A stretch of DNA of 64,000 nucleotides from Wohlfahrtiimonas larvae (GTDB taxonomy: Bacteria > Pseudomonadota > Gammaproteobacteria > Cardiobacteriales > Wohlfahrtiimonadaceae): contig NZ_BAABKE010000001.1 of NCBI RefSeq assembly GCF_039543665.1, forward strand, positions 62,001 through 126,000, in the 5' to 3' direction. This document shows, in pieces, positions 42,567 through 51,816 of this stretch. Position numbers and translations under genes: made by a program. Every line of letters begins with the position of its first letter. Position 1 is the first letter of the stretch. The notes below the pieces were generated by a model. It did no database searches. It worked only from the letters and a program-made list of their open reading frames with translations, and was not told where the DNA came from.

Positions 42567-43436
42567 ATGACTTATAGACATTTAATTGAGGCGCTTCCAG
42601 CGCCTAATTTTTTTGGTTACACGCCATTATCTTTTCAAGAAGAACAAATTGGGTATATTGATCAGCAATATATTTCATTATTAGATGAGTTCCCAAAAAT
42701 CTTTCAATTTGTATTGGGGAATCGTATTGGCATGTTTTCACAAGAATTTGTGGAGATGAGTGTGAGTTCTCGTTCTCATGCATTGGCAGATGTTAGTCAA
42801 TTTTTAAATGATAGTGGTGTAATTTATAATTGGCGAGATGAATTATTTTCCATCTATGCAGATGCTGAACGTACAGAAGAATTATTTAGAATCGAGCGTG
42901 GTGTTTTGCCCATTTTTGGTTTTCAAGCTCATGGCGTACATTTAAATGGTTATACAATGATCAATGGTGAGCCATATATTTGGATTGCACAGCGTTCTAA
43001 GCAGAGAAAAGTTGCACCTTTAAAATACGATCAAATGGTTGCAGGTGGTTTGCCTTCAGATTTATCTTTGATGGATAATGTATGTAAAGAAGCTGATGAA
43101 GAGGCAAGAATTCCTGAGCAATTGGTTAGACAAGCAGTTGCGGTGGGTAATATTCAATATATTACATCAACAGAAACTTCATTCGGGTTACGTAACGATG
43201 TTTTACACTGTTATGATTTAGAGTTACCTAACGATTTTGAGCCTTATAATCAAGACGGTGAGGTCGAGGAATTTATTTGTTTGCATGTGAATGATATTTG
43301 TAAGTTATTAAAGCAAGAAAATGTATTCAAAGCGAATACTGCATGGGTTATGCTACACTTTTTGTTACGTCATAATTGGCTTGATGTTGAAGAAGATGAA
43401 CGTATATATCTAATGAAAAAGTTATCAATTAATTGA
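42567..43436 (+). CDS. DUF4743/Nudix hydrolase-domain protein
   Basis: A 289-residue protein with an N-terminal DUF4743-like region (about 1-115) and a Nudix domain (about 118-265). The Nudix box region is GGLPSDLSLMDNVCKEADEEARI: the KEADEEA core keeps the metal-binding Glu residues but the upstream Glu of Gx5E is Ser. The same architecture occurs in the N-terminal part of fungal Tnr3-type thiamine pyrophosphokinases, whose Nudix domain removes damaged thiamine diphosphate. That function is a family-based suggestion only. Confidence 0.82.
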   Translation: MTYRHLIEALPAPNFFGYTPLSFQEEQIGYIDQQYISLLDEFPKIFQFVLGNRIGMFSQEFVEMSVSSRSHALADVSQFLNDSGVIYNWRDELFSIYADAERTEELFRIERGVLPIFGFQAHGVHLNGYTMINGEPYIWIAQRSKQRKVAPLKYDQMVAGGLPSDLSLMDNVCKEADEEARIPEQLVRQAVAVGNIQYITSTETSFGLRNDVLHCYDLELPNDFEPYNQDGEVEEFICLHVNDICKLLKQENVFKANTAWVMLHFLLRHNWLDVEEDERIYLMKKLSIN

Positions 43437-43443
43437 GGTGAAT

Positions 43444-43878
43444 ATGATTAAAAGTGTAGTGATAGAAGGCGAGGATTTTCCTGTAATTCAGGATGCTTAT
43501 CATATACGAGATTTAGTGTTTACACAGGAGCAAGGTTATCCTGCTGAAATTGATGTGGATGATTATGATAAAATCGCATGGCACTGTGTGTTATATGATG
43601 GTAAAGCACCTATTGCAACTGGGCGATTAATACCTAAGGGAGATATTGGTAAAATCGGACGTGTTGCCGTGTTAAAAAGCTATCGAGGTCAAAACTTAGG
43701 GTTGCAACTAATGCAGGCATTGATGGCACAGGCTGAACAGCTGCCTTTTACAAAAATCGAGCTATCAGCCCAAGCTTATGCCCAAGTATTTTATGAAAAA
43801 TTAGGATTTTCTGTGGTGGGTGATATATACCTTGAAGATGGCGAGCCGCATATTCATATGGAAAAAGTACTTTTATAG
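43444..43878 (+). CDS. GNAT-family acetyltransferase
   Basis: A 144-residue GNAT. The acetyl-CoA pyrophosphate loop is KSYRGQNLGLQLMQALM after the beta4 strand IGRVAVL; the typical QAYAQVFYEKLGFSVVG ending is present. It resembles small ElaA-like acetyltransferases of unknown substrate. The frame opens at GTG 43438, but that GTG is part of the GAGGTG ribosome site, so ATG 43444 is taken. Its last six bases overlap the convergent ung gene. Confidence 0.85.
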   Translation: MIKSVVIEGEDFPVIQDAYHIRDLVFTQEQGYPAEIDVDDYDKIAWHCVLYDGKAPIATGRLIPKGDIGKIGRVAVLKSYRGQNLGLQLMQALMAQAEQLPFTKIELSAQAYAQVFYEKLGFSVVGDIYLEDGEPHIHMEKVLL

Positions 43879-44550
43879 ATTCTTCCAATCAATTGGCTTA
43901 TGCTGATGTTGGATGAGATATCGGTTGGCTTGCGAAAAAGGTTTTGAGCCAAAAAATCCTCTGTAAGCAGAAAGTGGAGATGGGTGGGCAGATGTAATAA
44001 TGCAATGTTTTGTTTCATCAATGAGTGTTATTTTTTTTTGGGCATGGCTGCCCCATAAAATGAATACAATATGCTTGCATTGTTGGTTAATGATTTGGAT
44101 AGTTGCATCTGTCAGTGTTTGCCAGCCAATATGTGCATGAGATCCTGCTTTGCTGGCTTCAACCGTTAATGAGGTATTCAGTAAAAATACACCTTGTTTT
44201 GCCCAATTAATTAAACAGCCATGTTGAGGAGCTTTAAATCCCTCGATATCCTGCTCTAATTCTTTATAAATATTGCGTAATGAGGGTGGGATTTTTACAT
44301 CAGGATGGACAGAGAAAGCTAAGCCATTTGCTTGATGAGGCCCGTGATAAGGATCTTGCCCTAAAATAACCACTTTCACTTGATCAAGCGGGGTTAAATG
44401 ATAAGCACTATATCGTTCATTATCAGGTGGATAAATAGTAATATTTTGCTGACTAGCATTCAGAAGATGTTGTGTGATTTCATTAAAATAAGTTTTATTA
44501 AATTCTGCTTGAAGAAAGTTTTGCCAAGAGTTTTGCGGAAAATAGGTCAT
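43873..44550 (-). CDS. ung: Uracil-DNA glycosylase
   Basis: A 225-residue family 1 UDG that removes uracil from DNA. Catalytic water-activating motif GQDPYHGPHQANGLAFSV (Asp near 65), the uracil-binding VFILWGSHAQKK strand and the minor-groove loop HPSPLSAYRGFFGSKPFSQAN are all intact. Standard length. It is divergent from the polysaccharide locus and marks its left boundary. Confidence 0.97.
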   Translation of the reverse strand: MTYFPQNSWQNFLQAEFNKTYFNEITQHLLNASQQNITIYPPDNERYSAYHLTPLDQVKVVILGQDPYHGPHQANGLAFSVHPDVKIPPSLRNIYKELEQDIEGFKAPQHGCLINWAKQGVFLLNTSLTVEASKAGSHAHIGWQTLTDATIQIINQQCKHIVFILWGSHAQKKITLIDETKHCIITSAHPSPLSAYRGFFGSKPFSQANRYLIQHQHKPIDWKNL

Positions 44551-44586
44551 AAATCATTAACAGTACAATAAAAGTTTTGGGTGGTT

Positions 44587-44592
44587 TATAAT
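44587..44592 (+). promoter_or_regulatory. Candidate -10 of the polysaccharide locus
   Basis: TATAAT about 36 bp before the chosen TTG start of the first gene; -35 is weak. The predicted transcript start near 44600 would exclude the upstream TTG 44601 as start unless leaderless. Confidence 0.45.
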
Positions 44593-44627
44593 ACCCGATA
44601 TTGAATTTTAATGACGGGAGTATTCTC

Positions 44628-45908
44628 TTGGTAGAACAACAGCAGCGAAGACATTCTCGTTGGTATGAGCGATTGGTTTTCAGTACAGTATTTCAGCTCA
44701 TGATTGGGTTGTTGTGTGTGGCTGTTTTGCCGAGCTTGATAATTTGGCCTGAGATTATTATAAATTTTCCTCATTTATCACCTGTACAATGGCATACAAC
44801 GGCAGCGAATGTATTGGCATATTGGGTTGCTTTTTTATTGTATAAAAAATTACAAAAATTTCCAGGAGCTCGTACATTAATTTATTTATTGCCTTCAGTC
44901 ACAATATGTTGGGCAATTGCATTGGGCGTAATTTTGTTACTTCGACTAGATTATTCTCGTCCAGCTCTATTAAGCGCATTTATGTTAGCTAATATGGTTT
45001 TGGTGATCGGTAATCAATTGAGTCATAAATATCATCAGTTAAAATTAGCTATAGTGCCTTTTGGTGATTATCAAGAAGTGATTGCTTTGGATAGTGCAGA
45101 TCATCGTATTTTGAGCGCACCGGCATTTAATGGCATACGATATGATGCTGTTGTGGCAGATTTAAGAAGTAATATGCCAGATGAATGGCAAGCTTTTTTA
45201 GCAAACTGTGCACTTGCTAATATTCCTGTTTATCATAGTAGATTGATGGTGGAGCAATTAACAGGCCGTGTAAAGATTAATCACTTATCGGAAAATATTT
45301 TTGGCGCACTTTATACCACCTCTTTTTATGGCATTATGAAGCGTATAGCTGAGGTGATTTTTGTCTTAGTGCTATTGCCAGTTTGGCTACCTTTAATGTT
45401 GATTTTTGGTGCAATAGTTAAAATAGAAAGCCGTGGGCCAATGTTTTTTATTCAAGAGCGAGTGGGGTTAGGTGATAAGGATTTTAAAGTCTATAAACTC
45501 CGAAGTATGTGCCAAGATTCAGAAAAAAAGGGTGCGCAGTTTGCAACGCAAGGTGATGCTCGTGTTACCAAAGTAGGTAAATTCATTCGTAAAACACGCA
45601 TTGATGAAATCCCTCAGTTTATTAATATTTTGAAGGGCGACATGAGTTTAATTGGGCCAAGACCCGAGCAACGTGTGTTTGTGGAACAGTTTAAAAAAGA
45701 GATTCCTTTTTATTCTTATCGTCATGTAGTGCGCCCGGGTATTTCAGGATGGGCACAAGTAACACAAGGCTACGCCGCTAATGCTGATGAAACGCGTGTA
45801 AAATTAGAATATGATTTATATTACATTAAACATTTTTCATTTTGGTTAGATGTATTGATCGTATTGAAGACGATTAGAACAATGTTGACAGGTTTTGGGG
45901 CAAGATAA
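44628..45908 (+). CDS. Initiating undecaprenyl-phosphate sugar-1-phosphate transferase (WcaJ-like)
   Basis: About 426 residues. The N-terminal half has four hydrophobic helices (about 15-150) and a soluble loop. The C-terminal bacterial sugar-transferase domain starts near 240 with GIMKRIAEVIFVLVLLPVWLP and has RVGLGDKDFKVYKLRSM, TRIDEIPQFINILKGDMSLIGPRPE and RPGISGWAQV. It loads the first sugar phosphate on undecaprenyl phosphate. The frame opens at TTG 44601; GGGAG lies seven bases before TTG 44628, which I prefer. First gene of the locus, overlapping rmlB by 1 nt. Confidence 0.92.
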   Translation: MVEQQQRRHSRWYERLVFSTVFQLMIGLLCVAVLPSLIIWPEIIINFPHLSPVQWHTTAANVLAYWVAFLLYKKLQKFPGARTLIYLLPSVTICWAIALGVILLLRLDYSRPALLSAFMLANMVLVIGNQLSHKYHQLKLAIVPFGDYQEVIALDSADHRILSAPAFNGIRYDAVVADLRSNMPDEWQAFLANCALANIPVYHSRLMVEQLTGRVKINHLSENIFGALYTTSFYGIMKRIAEVIFVLVLLPVWLPLMLIFGAIVKIESRGPMFFIQERVGLGDKDFKVYKLRSMCQDSEKKGAQFATQGDARVTKVGKFIRKTRIDEIPQFINILKGDMSLIGPRPEQRVFVEQFKKEIPFYSYRHVVRPGISGWAQVTQGYAANADETRVKLEYDLYYIKHFSFWLDVLIVLKTIRTMLTGFGAR

Positions 45909-46963
45909 TGAAAATATTAGTTACAGGTGGCGCAGGCTTTATTGGCTCAGCAGTTGTGCGCCACATCATTAAACAGACAAATGATGAAGTTTTGAATGTT
46001 GATAAATTAACGTATGCAGGCAACTTAGAATCATTAACAGAGGTTGATAAAAGTCCCCGTTATCAGTTTGCTCAAGCAGATATTTGTGATGCAGTTGTAA
46101 TGGCACAGTTATTTAATGAATTTCAACCGGATTTTGTGATGCATTTGGCTGCTGAATCTCATGTGGATCGTTCAATTGATGGCCCTTCTGCCTTTATTCA
46201 AACGAACATTGTGGGCACATATAATTTATTAGAAGTGGCACGTAAATATTGGCAGCAATTATCAGATGAGAAAAAGGCCGCGTTTAAATTTCATCATATT
46301 TCTACAGATGAGGTTTATGGTGATTTAGAAGGAACAACGGATTTATTCACTGAAACAACATCGTATGCGCCAAGTTCACCTTATTCAGCAAGTAAGGCAA
46401 GTTCTGATCATTTAGTTAGAGCGTGGCAGCGTACTTATGGTTTGCCAACAATTGTGACAAATTGTTCTAATAATTATGGCCCTTATCATTTTCCTGAAAA
46501 GTTGATCCCATTAATGATTTTGAATGCTTTGGATGGCAAAGCATTGCCTGTTTATGGTAATGGCCAACAAATTCGTGATTGGTTATATGTAGAGGACCAC
46601 GCTAGGGCTTTATATAAAGTGATCACAGAAGGTAACATTGGCGAAACTTATAATATTGGTGGGCATAATGAAAAAGCGAATATTGATGTTGTGAAAACAA
46701 TTTGTTCAATTCTCGATGAATTGCAGCCTCAGCCGAATGGACAAAAATATGAGTCATTTATTACTTATGTAAAAGATCGCCCAGGGCATGATTTGCGTTA
46801 TGCAATTGATGCATCAAAGATTCAAAAAGATTTGGGTTGGAAGCCTGAAGAGACATTTGAAACTGGCATTCGTAAAACAGTGGAATGGTACTTGGATAAT
46901 TTAGAGTGGTGTCGCAATGTACAAGATGGCAGTTATCAGCGCGAAAGATTAGGAGAAGGATAG
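45908..46963 (+). CDS. rfbB: dTDP-glucose 4,6-dehydratase
   Basis: A 351-residue extended SDR (RmlB). NAD motif GGAGFIGSAVVRH, HLAAESHVDRSIDGP, catalytic STDEVYGDL (Asp/Glu) and Y-x3-K in YSASKASSDHLVRAW are all present. It makes dTDP-4-keto-6-deoxyglucose, the branch point for rhamnose or for 3-amino-3,6-dideoxy sugars. rmlC and rmlD are absent from the window, so rhamnose is not the evident product here. Confidence 0.96.
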   Translation: MKILVTGGAGFIGSAVVRHIIKQTNDEVLNVDKLTYAGNLESLTEVDKSPRYQFAQADICDAVVMAQLFNEFQPDFVMHLAAESHVDRSIDGPSAFIQTNIVGTYNLLEVARKYWQQLSDEKKAAFKFHHISTDEVYGDLEGTTDLFTETTSYAPSSPYSASKASSDHLVRAWQRTYGLPTIVTNCSNNYGPYHFPEKLIPLMILNALDGKALPVYGNGQQIRDWLYVEDHARALYKVITEGNIGETYNIGGHNEKANIDVVKTICSILDELQPQPNGQKYESFITYVKDRPGHDLRYAIDASKIQKDLGWKPEETFETGIRKTVEWYLDNLEWCRNVQDGSYQRERLGEG

Positions 46964-47850
46964 TGATAGCGACAAAAGGTATTATTCTAGCCGGTGGTTC
47001 AGGTACTCGTTTGTATCCGATCACTAAAGGTGTTTCTAAGCAATTATTGCCAATCTACGATAAACCAATGATTTATTATCCTTTATCTGTTTTGATGTTG
47101 GCAGGTATTCGTGAAGTTTTAGTCATTAGCACGCCAGAAGATATTGATGGATTTAAACGCTTATTGGGTGATGGCACTCAATTAGGTATAGAAATCAGCT
47201 ATGCGGTGCAGCCAAGTCCAGATGGATTAGCTCAGGCATTCATCATTGGGGAAGAATTTATTGGTGATAGTAATGTTTGTTTAGTGTTGGGCGATAACAT
47301 TTTTTATGGTCAAGGTTTTACACCAATGTTAAAGCAAGCCGTGAACCGTGAAAAAGGTGCTACGGTTTTTGGGTACCAAGTCAAAGATCCAGAGCGTTTT
47401 GGAGTGGTTGAGTTTAATGAGCATAAACAAGCCATTTCAATTGAAGAAAAACCTGTGCATCCAAAGTCAAACTTTGCGGTTACGGGCTTATATTTTTATG
47501 ACAATGATGTTGTAGAGATCGCCAAGCAAGTTAAGCCATCTGAACGTGGCGAGTTAGAGATTACTACAGTTAATCAAATATATTTAGAACGTGGTGATTT
47601 AAATGTAGAGTTGATGGGGCGAGGCTTTGCTTGGCTAGATACAGGTACTCATGAAAGCTTATTGGAAGCAGGAATGTTTGTGGAAACCATCGAAAAGCGT
47701 CAAGGCTATAAAATTGCATGTTTAGAAGAGATTGCCTATAACAATGGTTGGCTTACTAAAGAACAATTATTAACAATTGGGCTAAGCATGAATAAAAATG
47801 CTTATGGGCAGTATTTGATTTCGTTGGTGGATGAAGATGTCATTAGTTAA
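46963..47850 (+). CDS. rfbA: Glucose-1-phosphate thymidylyltransferase
   Basis: A 295-residue RmlA. Nucleotide-binding GGSGTRLYPITKGVSKQLLPIYDKPMIYYPL, LVLGDNIFYGQGF and FAWLDTGTHESLLEAG are present. It makes dTDP-glucose. The frame runs further upstream, but GTG 46963 overlaps the rfbB stop by a base and follows GGAGAAGGA, so it is the likely start. Coupled to rfbB. Confidence 0.96.
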   Translation: MIATKGIILAGGSGTRLYPITKGVSKQLLPIYDKPMIYYPLSVLMLAGIREVLVISTPEDIDGFKRLLGDGTQLGIEISYAVQPSPDGLAQAFIIGEEFIGDSNVCLVLGDNIFYGQGFTPMLKQAVNREKGATVFGYQVKDPERFGVVEFNEHKQAISIEEKPVHPKSNFAVTGLYFYDNDVVEIAKQVKPSERGELEITTVNQIYLERGDLNVELMGRGFAWLDTGTHESLLEAGMFVETIEKRQGYKIACLEEIAYNNGWLTKEQLLTIGLSMNKNAYGQYLISLVDEDVIS

Positions 47851-48697
47851 TTTGATTGAATTTCCTATGCTTGGAGATGAGCGTGGCTCTTTAGTAGCAT
47901 TAGAATCTATGAAAAATGTTCCATTTGATATTCAGCGAATCTATTATATTTTTGGAGCAGATTCTGAGAAGCCTAGGGGATTTCATGCCCATAAAGAGTT
48001 ACAACAAATAGCAATTTGTGTAGCAGGTCGTTGCCGAATGGTTTTAGATGATGGCTATACTAAAGAAGTGGTATGGCTTGATTCACCTGATAAGGGGATA
48101 TTAATTGGTAACTGTATTTGGCGAGAAATGCATGATTTTTCGAGTGATTGTGTACTTTTAGTCTTGGCAAGCCATCATTATGATGAATCTGATTATATTA
48201 GAAGTTATGATGAGTTTTTAAAAGAAGCACATAAGCCATTTATTCATCCATTATCTGATGTTAAAAGTATTAATATTGGGCAAGATACGAAAATTTGGCA
48301 GTATAGCGTTGTTCTAAAAGATGCGATTATAGGTGTGAACTGTAATATTTGCGCGCATACTCTAATCGAAAATAATGTCAAAATTGGTAATAATGTTACT
48401 GTTAAATCAGGTGTATATATTTGGGATGGTACTACAATAGCAGATAATGTTTTTATTGGTCCATCTGTTACATTCACTAATGATAAAAAACCCAGATCTA
48501 AACAGTATCCTGACAAGTTTAGTAAAACAACTATTAAATATGGTGCGAGTATTGGTGCAAATGCAACGATTTTACCAGGCATTACAATTGGCGAGCACGC
48601 AATGATTGGTGCGGGTGCTGTGGTAACTAAAGATGTTCCTGATTATGCGATTATGGTTGGTAATCCTGCTATTGTAAAAGGCTATGTAAATAAATGA
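47837..48697 (+). CDS. Fused dTDP-4-keto-6-deoxyhexose 3,4-ketoisomerase / N-acetyltransferase
   Basis: About 286 residues in two domains. Residues about 1-133 are a WxcM/FdtA-type cupin: FPMLGDERGSLVALE, RGFHAHKELQQIAICVAGRCRMVLDD, then WREMHDFSSDCVLLVLASHHYDESDYIR. Residues about 140-286 are a left-handed beta-helix acetyltransferase with hexapeptide repeats ending GAGAVVTKDVPDYAIMVGNPAIVKG. Together with the next gene it supplies the isomerase and acetylation steps of dTDP-3-acetamido-3,6-dideoxyhexose (Fuc3NAc or Qui3NAc). ATG 47831 is an alternative start, but GGTGG suits 47837. Overlaps rfbA by 14 nt. Confidence 0.88.
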   Translation: MSLVNLIEFPMLGDERGSLVALESMKNVPFDIQRIYYIFGADSEKPRGFHAHKELQQIAICVAGRCRMVLDDGYTKEVVWLDSPDKGILIGNCIWREMHDFSSDCVLLVLASHHYDESDYIRSYDEFLKEAHKPFIHPLSDVKSINIGQDTKIWQYSVVLKDAIIGVNCNICAHTLIENNVKIGNNVTVKSGVYIWDGTTIADNVFIGPSVTFTNDKKPRSKQYPDKFSKTTIKYGASIGANATILPGITIGEHAMIGAGAVVTKDVPDYAIMVGNPAIVKGYVNK

Positions 48698-49812
48698 TCC
48701 CATTTTTAGATTTAAAAAATATTAATGCTCAATATAGAAATGAATTAATTGAAGCATGTACTCGTGTGGTTGATTCAGGTTGGTATATTGGTGGTTCTGA
48801 ATTAGAAAGTTTTGAACAGAATTTTGCTGAATATTGTGGTACCAAATATGCAATTGGTGTTGCAAATGGTTTGGATGCATTAATTTTAACATTGAGGGCT
48901 TGGAAAGAATTAGGTAAGTTACAAGAGGGTGATGAAGTTATCGTGCCTTCAAATACTTATATTGCAAGTATTTTGGCGATTACTGCAAATAACTTAACGC
49001 CTATCTTAGTAGAACCGGATGTGAATAGTTTTAACATTGATCCAGAAAGAATTAAGCAAGCTATTACTAATAAAACAAAAGTAATTTTACCTGTACATTT
49101 ATATGGTCAATTGGCTAATATGCCTGAAATTATGGCAATAGCTAAAAAGAATAACCTTTTAGTACTAGAAGATTCAGCACAATCACATGGTGCATCTATT
49201 GATGGTAAAAAAGCGGGTAATTGGGGTGATGCATCTGGTTTTAGCTTCTATCCGGGTAAAAATTTAGGTGCTTTAGGTGATGCGGGTGCAGTGACAACTA
49301 ATGATCCTGAATTAGCGGAAATGCTAAAAGCATTGCGCAACTACGGTTCTCATGAAAAATATAAAAATCTTGCGCCTGGTGTGAATAGTCGATTGGATGA
49401 AATTCAAGCCGCGATGTTGAATGTTAAATTACTTTATATGGATCAGGAAGTAGAACATCGGCGTAAAATTGCACAGTTGTATTTGCAAGGTATTAAAAAT
49501 CCTTTGATCCACTTGCCTTTACAAAATGTTGATGCTGAAAAGTATGATCAACACGTGTGGCATTTGTTTGTTGTCAGATCTGAGAAAAGGGATAAGTTGC
49601 AAAAATATCTAGCAGATCATGGTGTCCAAACGTTGATTCATTATCCAATTCCACCGCATAAGCAACAAGCATATCAAGAGTGGAATCATTTGAATTATCC
49701 TATTTCAGAGCAATTGCATTCTCAAGTTTTAAGTTTGCCAATGGGGCCGACTTTATTATTTAATGATGTTAAATCAATCATATTGCTATGTAATCAATTT
49801 GTAGACAAATAA
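48694..49812 (+). CDS. fdtB: dTDP-3-keto-6-deoxyhexose aminotransferase (DegT/DnrJ/EryC1)
   Basis: A 372-residue PLP-dependent sugar aminotransferase. PLP Lys lies in GFSFYPGKNLGALGDAGAVTT; other family segments are GVANGLDALILTLRAW, VIVPSNTYIASILA, VLEDSAQSHGA and VNSRLDEIQAAML. It should aminate C3 of the ketoisomerase product. fdtB or qdtB cannot be told apart without knowing the C4 configuration. Overlaps the preceding gene by 4 nt. Confidence 0.88.
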   Translation: MIPFLDLKNINAQYRNELIEACTRVVDSGWYIGGSELESFEQNFAEYCGTKYAIGVANGLDALILTLRAWKELGKLQEGDEVIVPSNTYIASILAITANNLTPILVEPDVNSFNIDPERIKQAITNKTKVILPVHLYGQLANMPEIMAIAKKNNLLVLEDSAQSHGASIDGKKAGNWGDASGFSFYPGKNLGALGDAGAVTTNDPELAEMLKALRNYGSHEKYKNLAPGVNSRLDEIQAAMLNVKLLYMDQEVEHRRKIAQLYLQGIKNPLIHLPLQNVDAEKYDQHVWHLFVVRSEKRDKLQKYLADHGVQTLIHYPIPPHKQQAYQEWNHLNYPISEQLHSQVLSLPMGPTLLFNDVKSIILLCNQFVDK

Positions 49813-49813
49813 T

Positions 49814-51067
49814 ATGAAACAGCTACTCAAGAGATATTTACCAAAATCTTTGAAAATGTGGTTAATACGCCATAGAGATAGGTTTTATAAAAGTCGATTA
49901 TCAAAGAAAATGTCGATCAAACATAAGAATTTTCTTTGGAATATTAAGGACAAAAAGAAAATAAAAATTGTTTTTCTAGCAATTCATCGAAGTACTTGGA
50001 AGCTTGATTCTGTTTTTAAAAAGATGTTACAAGATCCCTATTTTGAGCCAATAATTTTAGTTTGCCCATATGTTGTGTATGGTGAAGATAGTATGCATCG
50101 AGATATGGCTGATACTTATCAGTATTTTCATGATAAAGGTTATCCTGTTTTATCATCATATAATGCAGATGATCAGTCTTGGTTGAAATTAGAAGAAATC
50201 TCACCAGATATTATATTTTTTACAAATCCACATGATTTAACAAGAAAGGAATATTATGAGGATGCGTATCTGAACTATTTGAGTTGTTATGTTCCATATC
50301 ATCATGAGGTTGATAATGAAGATGTTCAATATAACCAAATCTTTCATAATGCAATGTGGATTATTTTTTCTACTCATTTAGTTTCTAGAGATTTGTATTT
50401 GACTCTATCATGTCTGAAAAAGCAAAATATTGTATTGTCTGGATACCCATTTTTAGAAAATATATCTCAATTAGTTATTGATAAAAATTCTCAAGAGAAA
50501 AAAGTTATTATTTACGCGCCTCATCATGAAATAGGTAGAGAAAGACCATACTCAACATTTTTAGAATATGCAGATATAATGAAAAAATTATCAGATAAAT
50601 ATAAGGATCAAGCATTATTTGTCTTTAAGCCTCACCCCATGTTAAAAAGCAAGCTATATATTCATCAGGATTGGGGAAAAGAAAGGGCAGATAGTTATTT
50701 TGCTTATTGGGAGGATAGTAAACATACTCAACTAAATACGGGAGAATATTTAGAATTATTCCAAGAATCTGATGCTATGATTCATGACTGTGGTTCATTC
50801 TTATTTGAATACCTTTATTTTAAAAAACCAGTGATGTATTTATTATCTAAAAAAAACCATAAGTCTCAATATAATCAATTAGGGATAAAGGCTTTAGATA
50901 GTATAAAAAATGGACGAAATGTGCAAGATATTGAAAGTTTTATACGATGTGTAATCAGTGGAGAAATTGATAACAATTCGAGTATTGATTTTTATATGCA
51001 ATGTTTTCACAATGATAAATCACCATCTGATAAAATACTGAATGCAATTAAGGAAAAAATTAAATGA
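49814..51067 (+). CDS. CDP-glycerol glycerophosphotransferase-family protein
   Basis: A 417-residue protein with a strongly basic N-terminus (KRYLPKSLKMWLIRHRDRFYKSRLSKK) and a GT-B-like Glyphos_transf domain: VIIYAPHHEIGRERPYSTF, LFVFKPHPMLKSK, and AMIHDCGSFLFEYLYFKKPVMYLLSKK with the family D-x-S-S/G-S-x-x-x-E pattern. Relatives (TagB/TagF, H. influenzae and E. coli capsule enzymes) transfer polyol phosphates from CDP-polyols. With the next two genes it suggests a polyol-phosphate branch. Base composition turns noticeably more AT-rich here than in fdtB. Confidence 0.8.
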   Translation: MKQLLKRYLPKSLKMWLIRHRDRFYKSRLSKKMSIKHKNFLWNIKDKKKIKIVFLAIHRSTWKLDSVFKKMLQDPYFEPIILVCPYVVYGEDSMHRDMADTYQYFHDKGYPVLSSYNADDQSWLKLEEISPDIIFFTNPHDLTRKEYYEDAYLNYLSCYVPYHHEVDNEDVQYNQIFHNAMWIIFSTHLVSRDLYLTLSCLKKQNIVLSGYPFLENISQLVIDKNSQEKKVIIYAPHHEIGRERPYSTFLEYADIMKKLSDKYKDQALFVFKPHPMLKSKLYIHQDWGKERADSYFAYWEDSKHTQLNTGEYLELFQESDAMIHDCGSFLFEYLYFKKPVMYLLSKKNHKSQYNQLGIKALDSIKNGRNVQDIESFIRCVISGEIDNNSSIDFYMQCFHNDKSPSDKILNAIKEKIK

Positions 51068-51810
51068 ATACACAAAATATTGCTTTAATTTTTGCTGGTG
51101 GTACGGGCCAAAGAATGAATTCTAAAAGTATTCCTAAGCAATTTTTAGAACTTCATGGGAAGCCCATTATTATTTATACATTAGAACATTTTCAAAAGCA
51201 TTCTGATATTGATGGAATTATTGTTGTTTGTTTAGAAGCTTGGATAGCTCATTTACAAAAATTACTTCAGCAATATGATATGGATAAAGTGATGTCTATT
51301 GTTTCAGGTGGTGAAACGGGCCAGTTGTCTATTTATAATGGATTAGGAGAAATAGAGAAACTTTTTAAGAATGGTGGAGATGAGGTTATTGTATTAATCC
51401 ATGATGGTGTTCGCCCTTTGATCAATGAAAAATTGATAACTGATAATATCAAAATGGTTATGGAGAAGGGGAGTGCAATTACAACTTCTGCTGCGATTGA
51501 AACTGTTGCAATACAAAAATATCATTCAATAAATGTTATCAATGAAATTATAGATAGAAGTGATTGTCGTGTTGCAAAGGCACCACAATCTTTTTTCTTG
51601 AATGATATTCTATCCGCTCATCGCTTAGCTTTATCAGAAGGTGAAAATAATATTATTGATTCAGCAAGTATGATGATGAAATATGGCTATGAATTAAATA
51701 TGGTTGATTGTGAACCGATTAATATTAAAATCACGACTCCTATTGATTTTTATATGTTTAAAGCCATTTTAGATGCTAGAGAGAATGCTCAGCTCTATGG
51801 TATAGAGTAA
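51064..51810 (+). CDS. TarI/IspD-like polyol-phosphate cytidylyltransferase
   Basis: A 248-residue IspD-fold enzyme. LIFAGGTGQRMN-x4-IPKQFLELHGKPIIIYTLEHF and VIVLIHDGVRPLINEKLI (HD-x-RP) match TarI/Bcs1 ribitol-5-phosphate cytidylyltransferases more than housekeeping IspD; NIKITTPIDFYMFKAIL ends the domain. It is a divergent paralogue of ispD at 4262-4966. Likely makes CDP-ribitol or another CDP-polyol for the preceding transferase. Overlaps it by 4 nt. Confidence 0.82.
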   Translation: MNTQNIALIFAGGTGQRMNSKSIPKQFLELHGKPIIIYTLEHFQKHSDIDGIIVVCLEAWIAHLQKLLQQYDMDKVMSIVSGGETGQLSIYNGLGEIEKLFKNGGDEVIVLIHDGVRPLINEKLITDNIKMVMEKGSAITTSAAIETVAIQKYHSINVINEIIDRSDCRVAKAPQSFFLNDILSAHRLALSEGENNIIDSASMMMKYGYELNMVDCEPINIKITTPIDFYMFKAILDARENAQLYGIE

Positions 51811-51816
51811 TTTAAT

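Noticed and set aside
45908..47850. dTDP-rhamnose pathway
   Set aside because: rmlB and rmlA are present but rmlC and rmlD are not; the next two genes instead fit a 3-acetamido-3,6-dideoxyhexose route.
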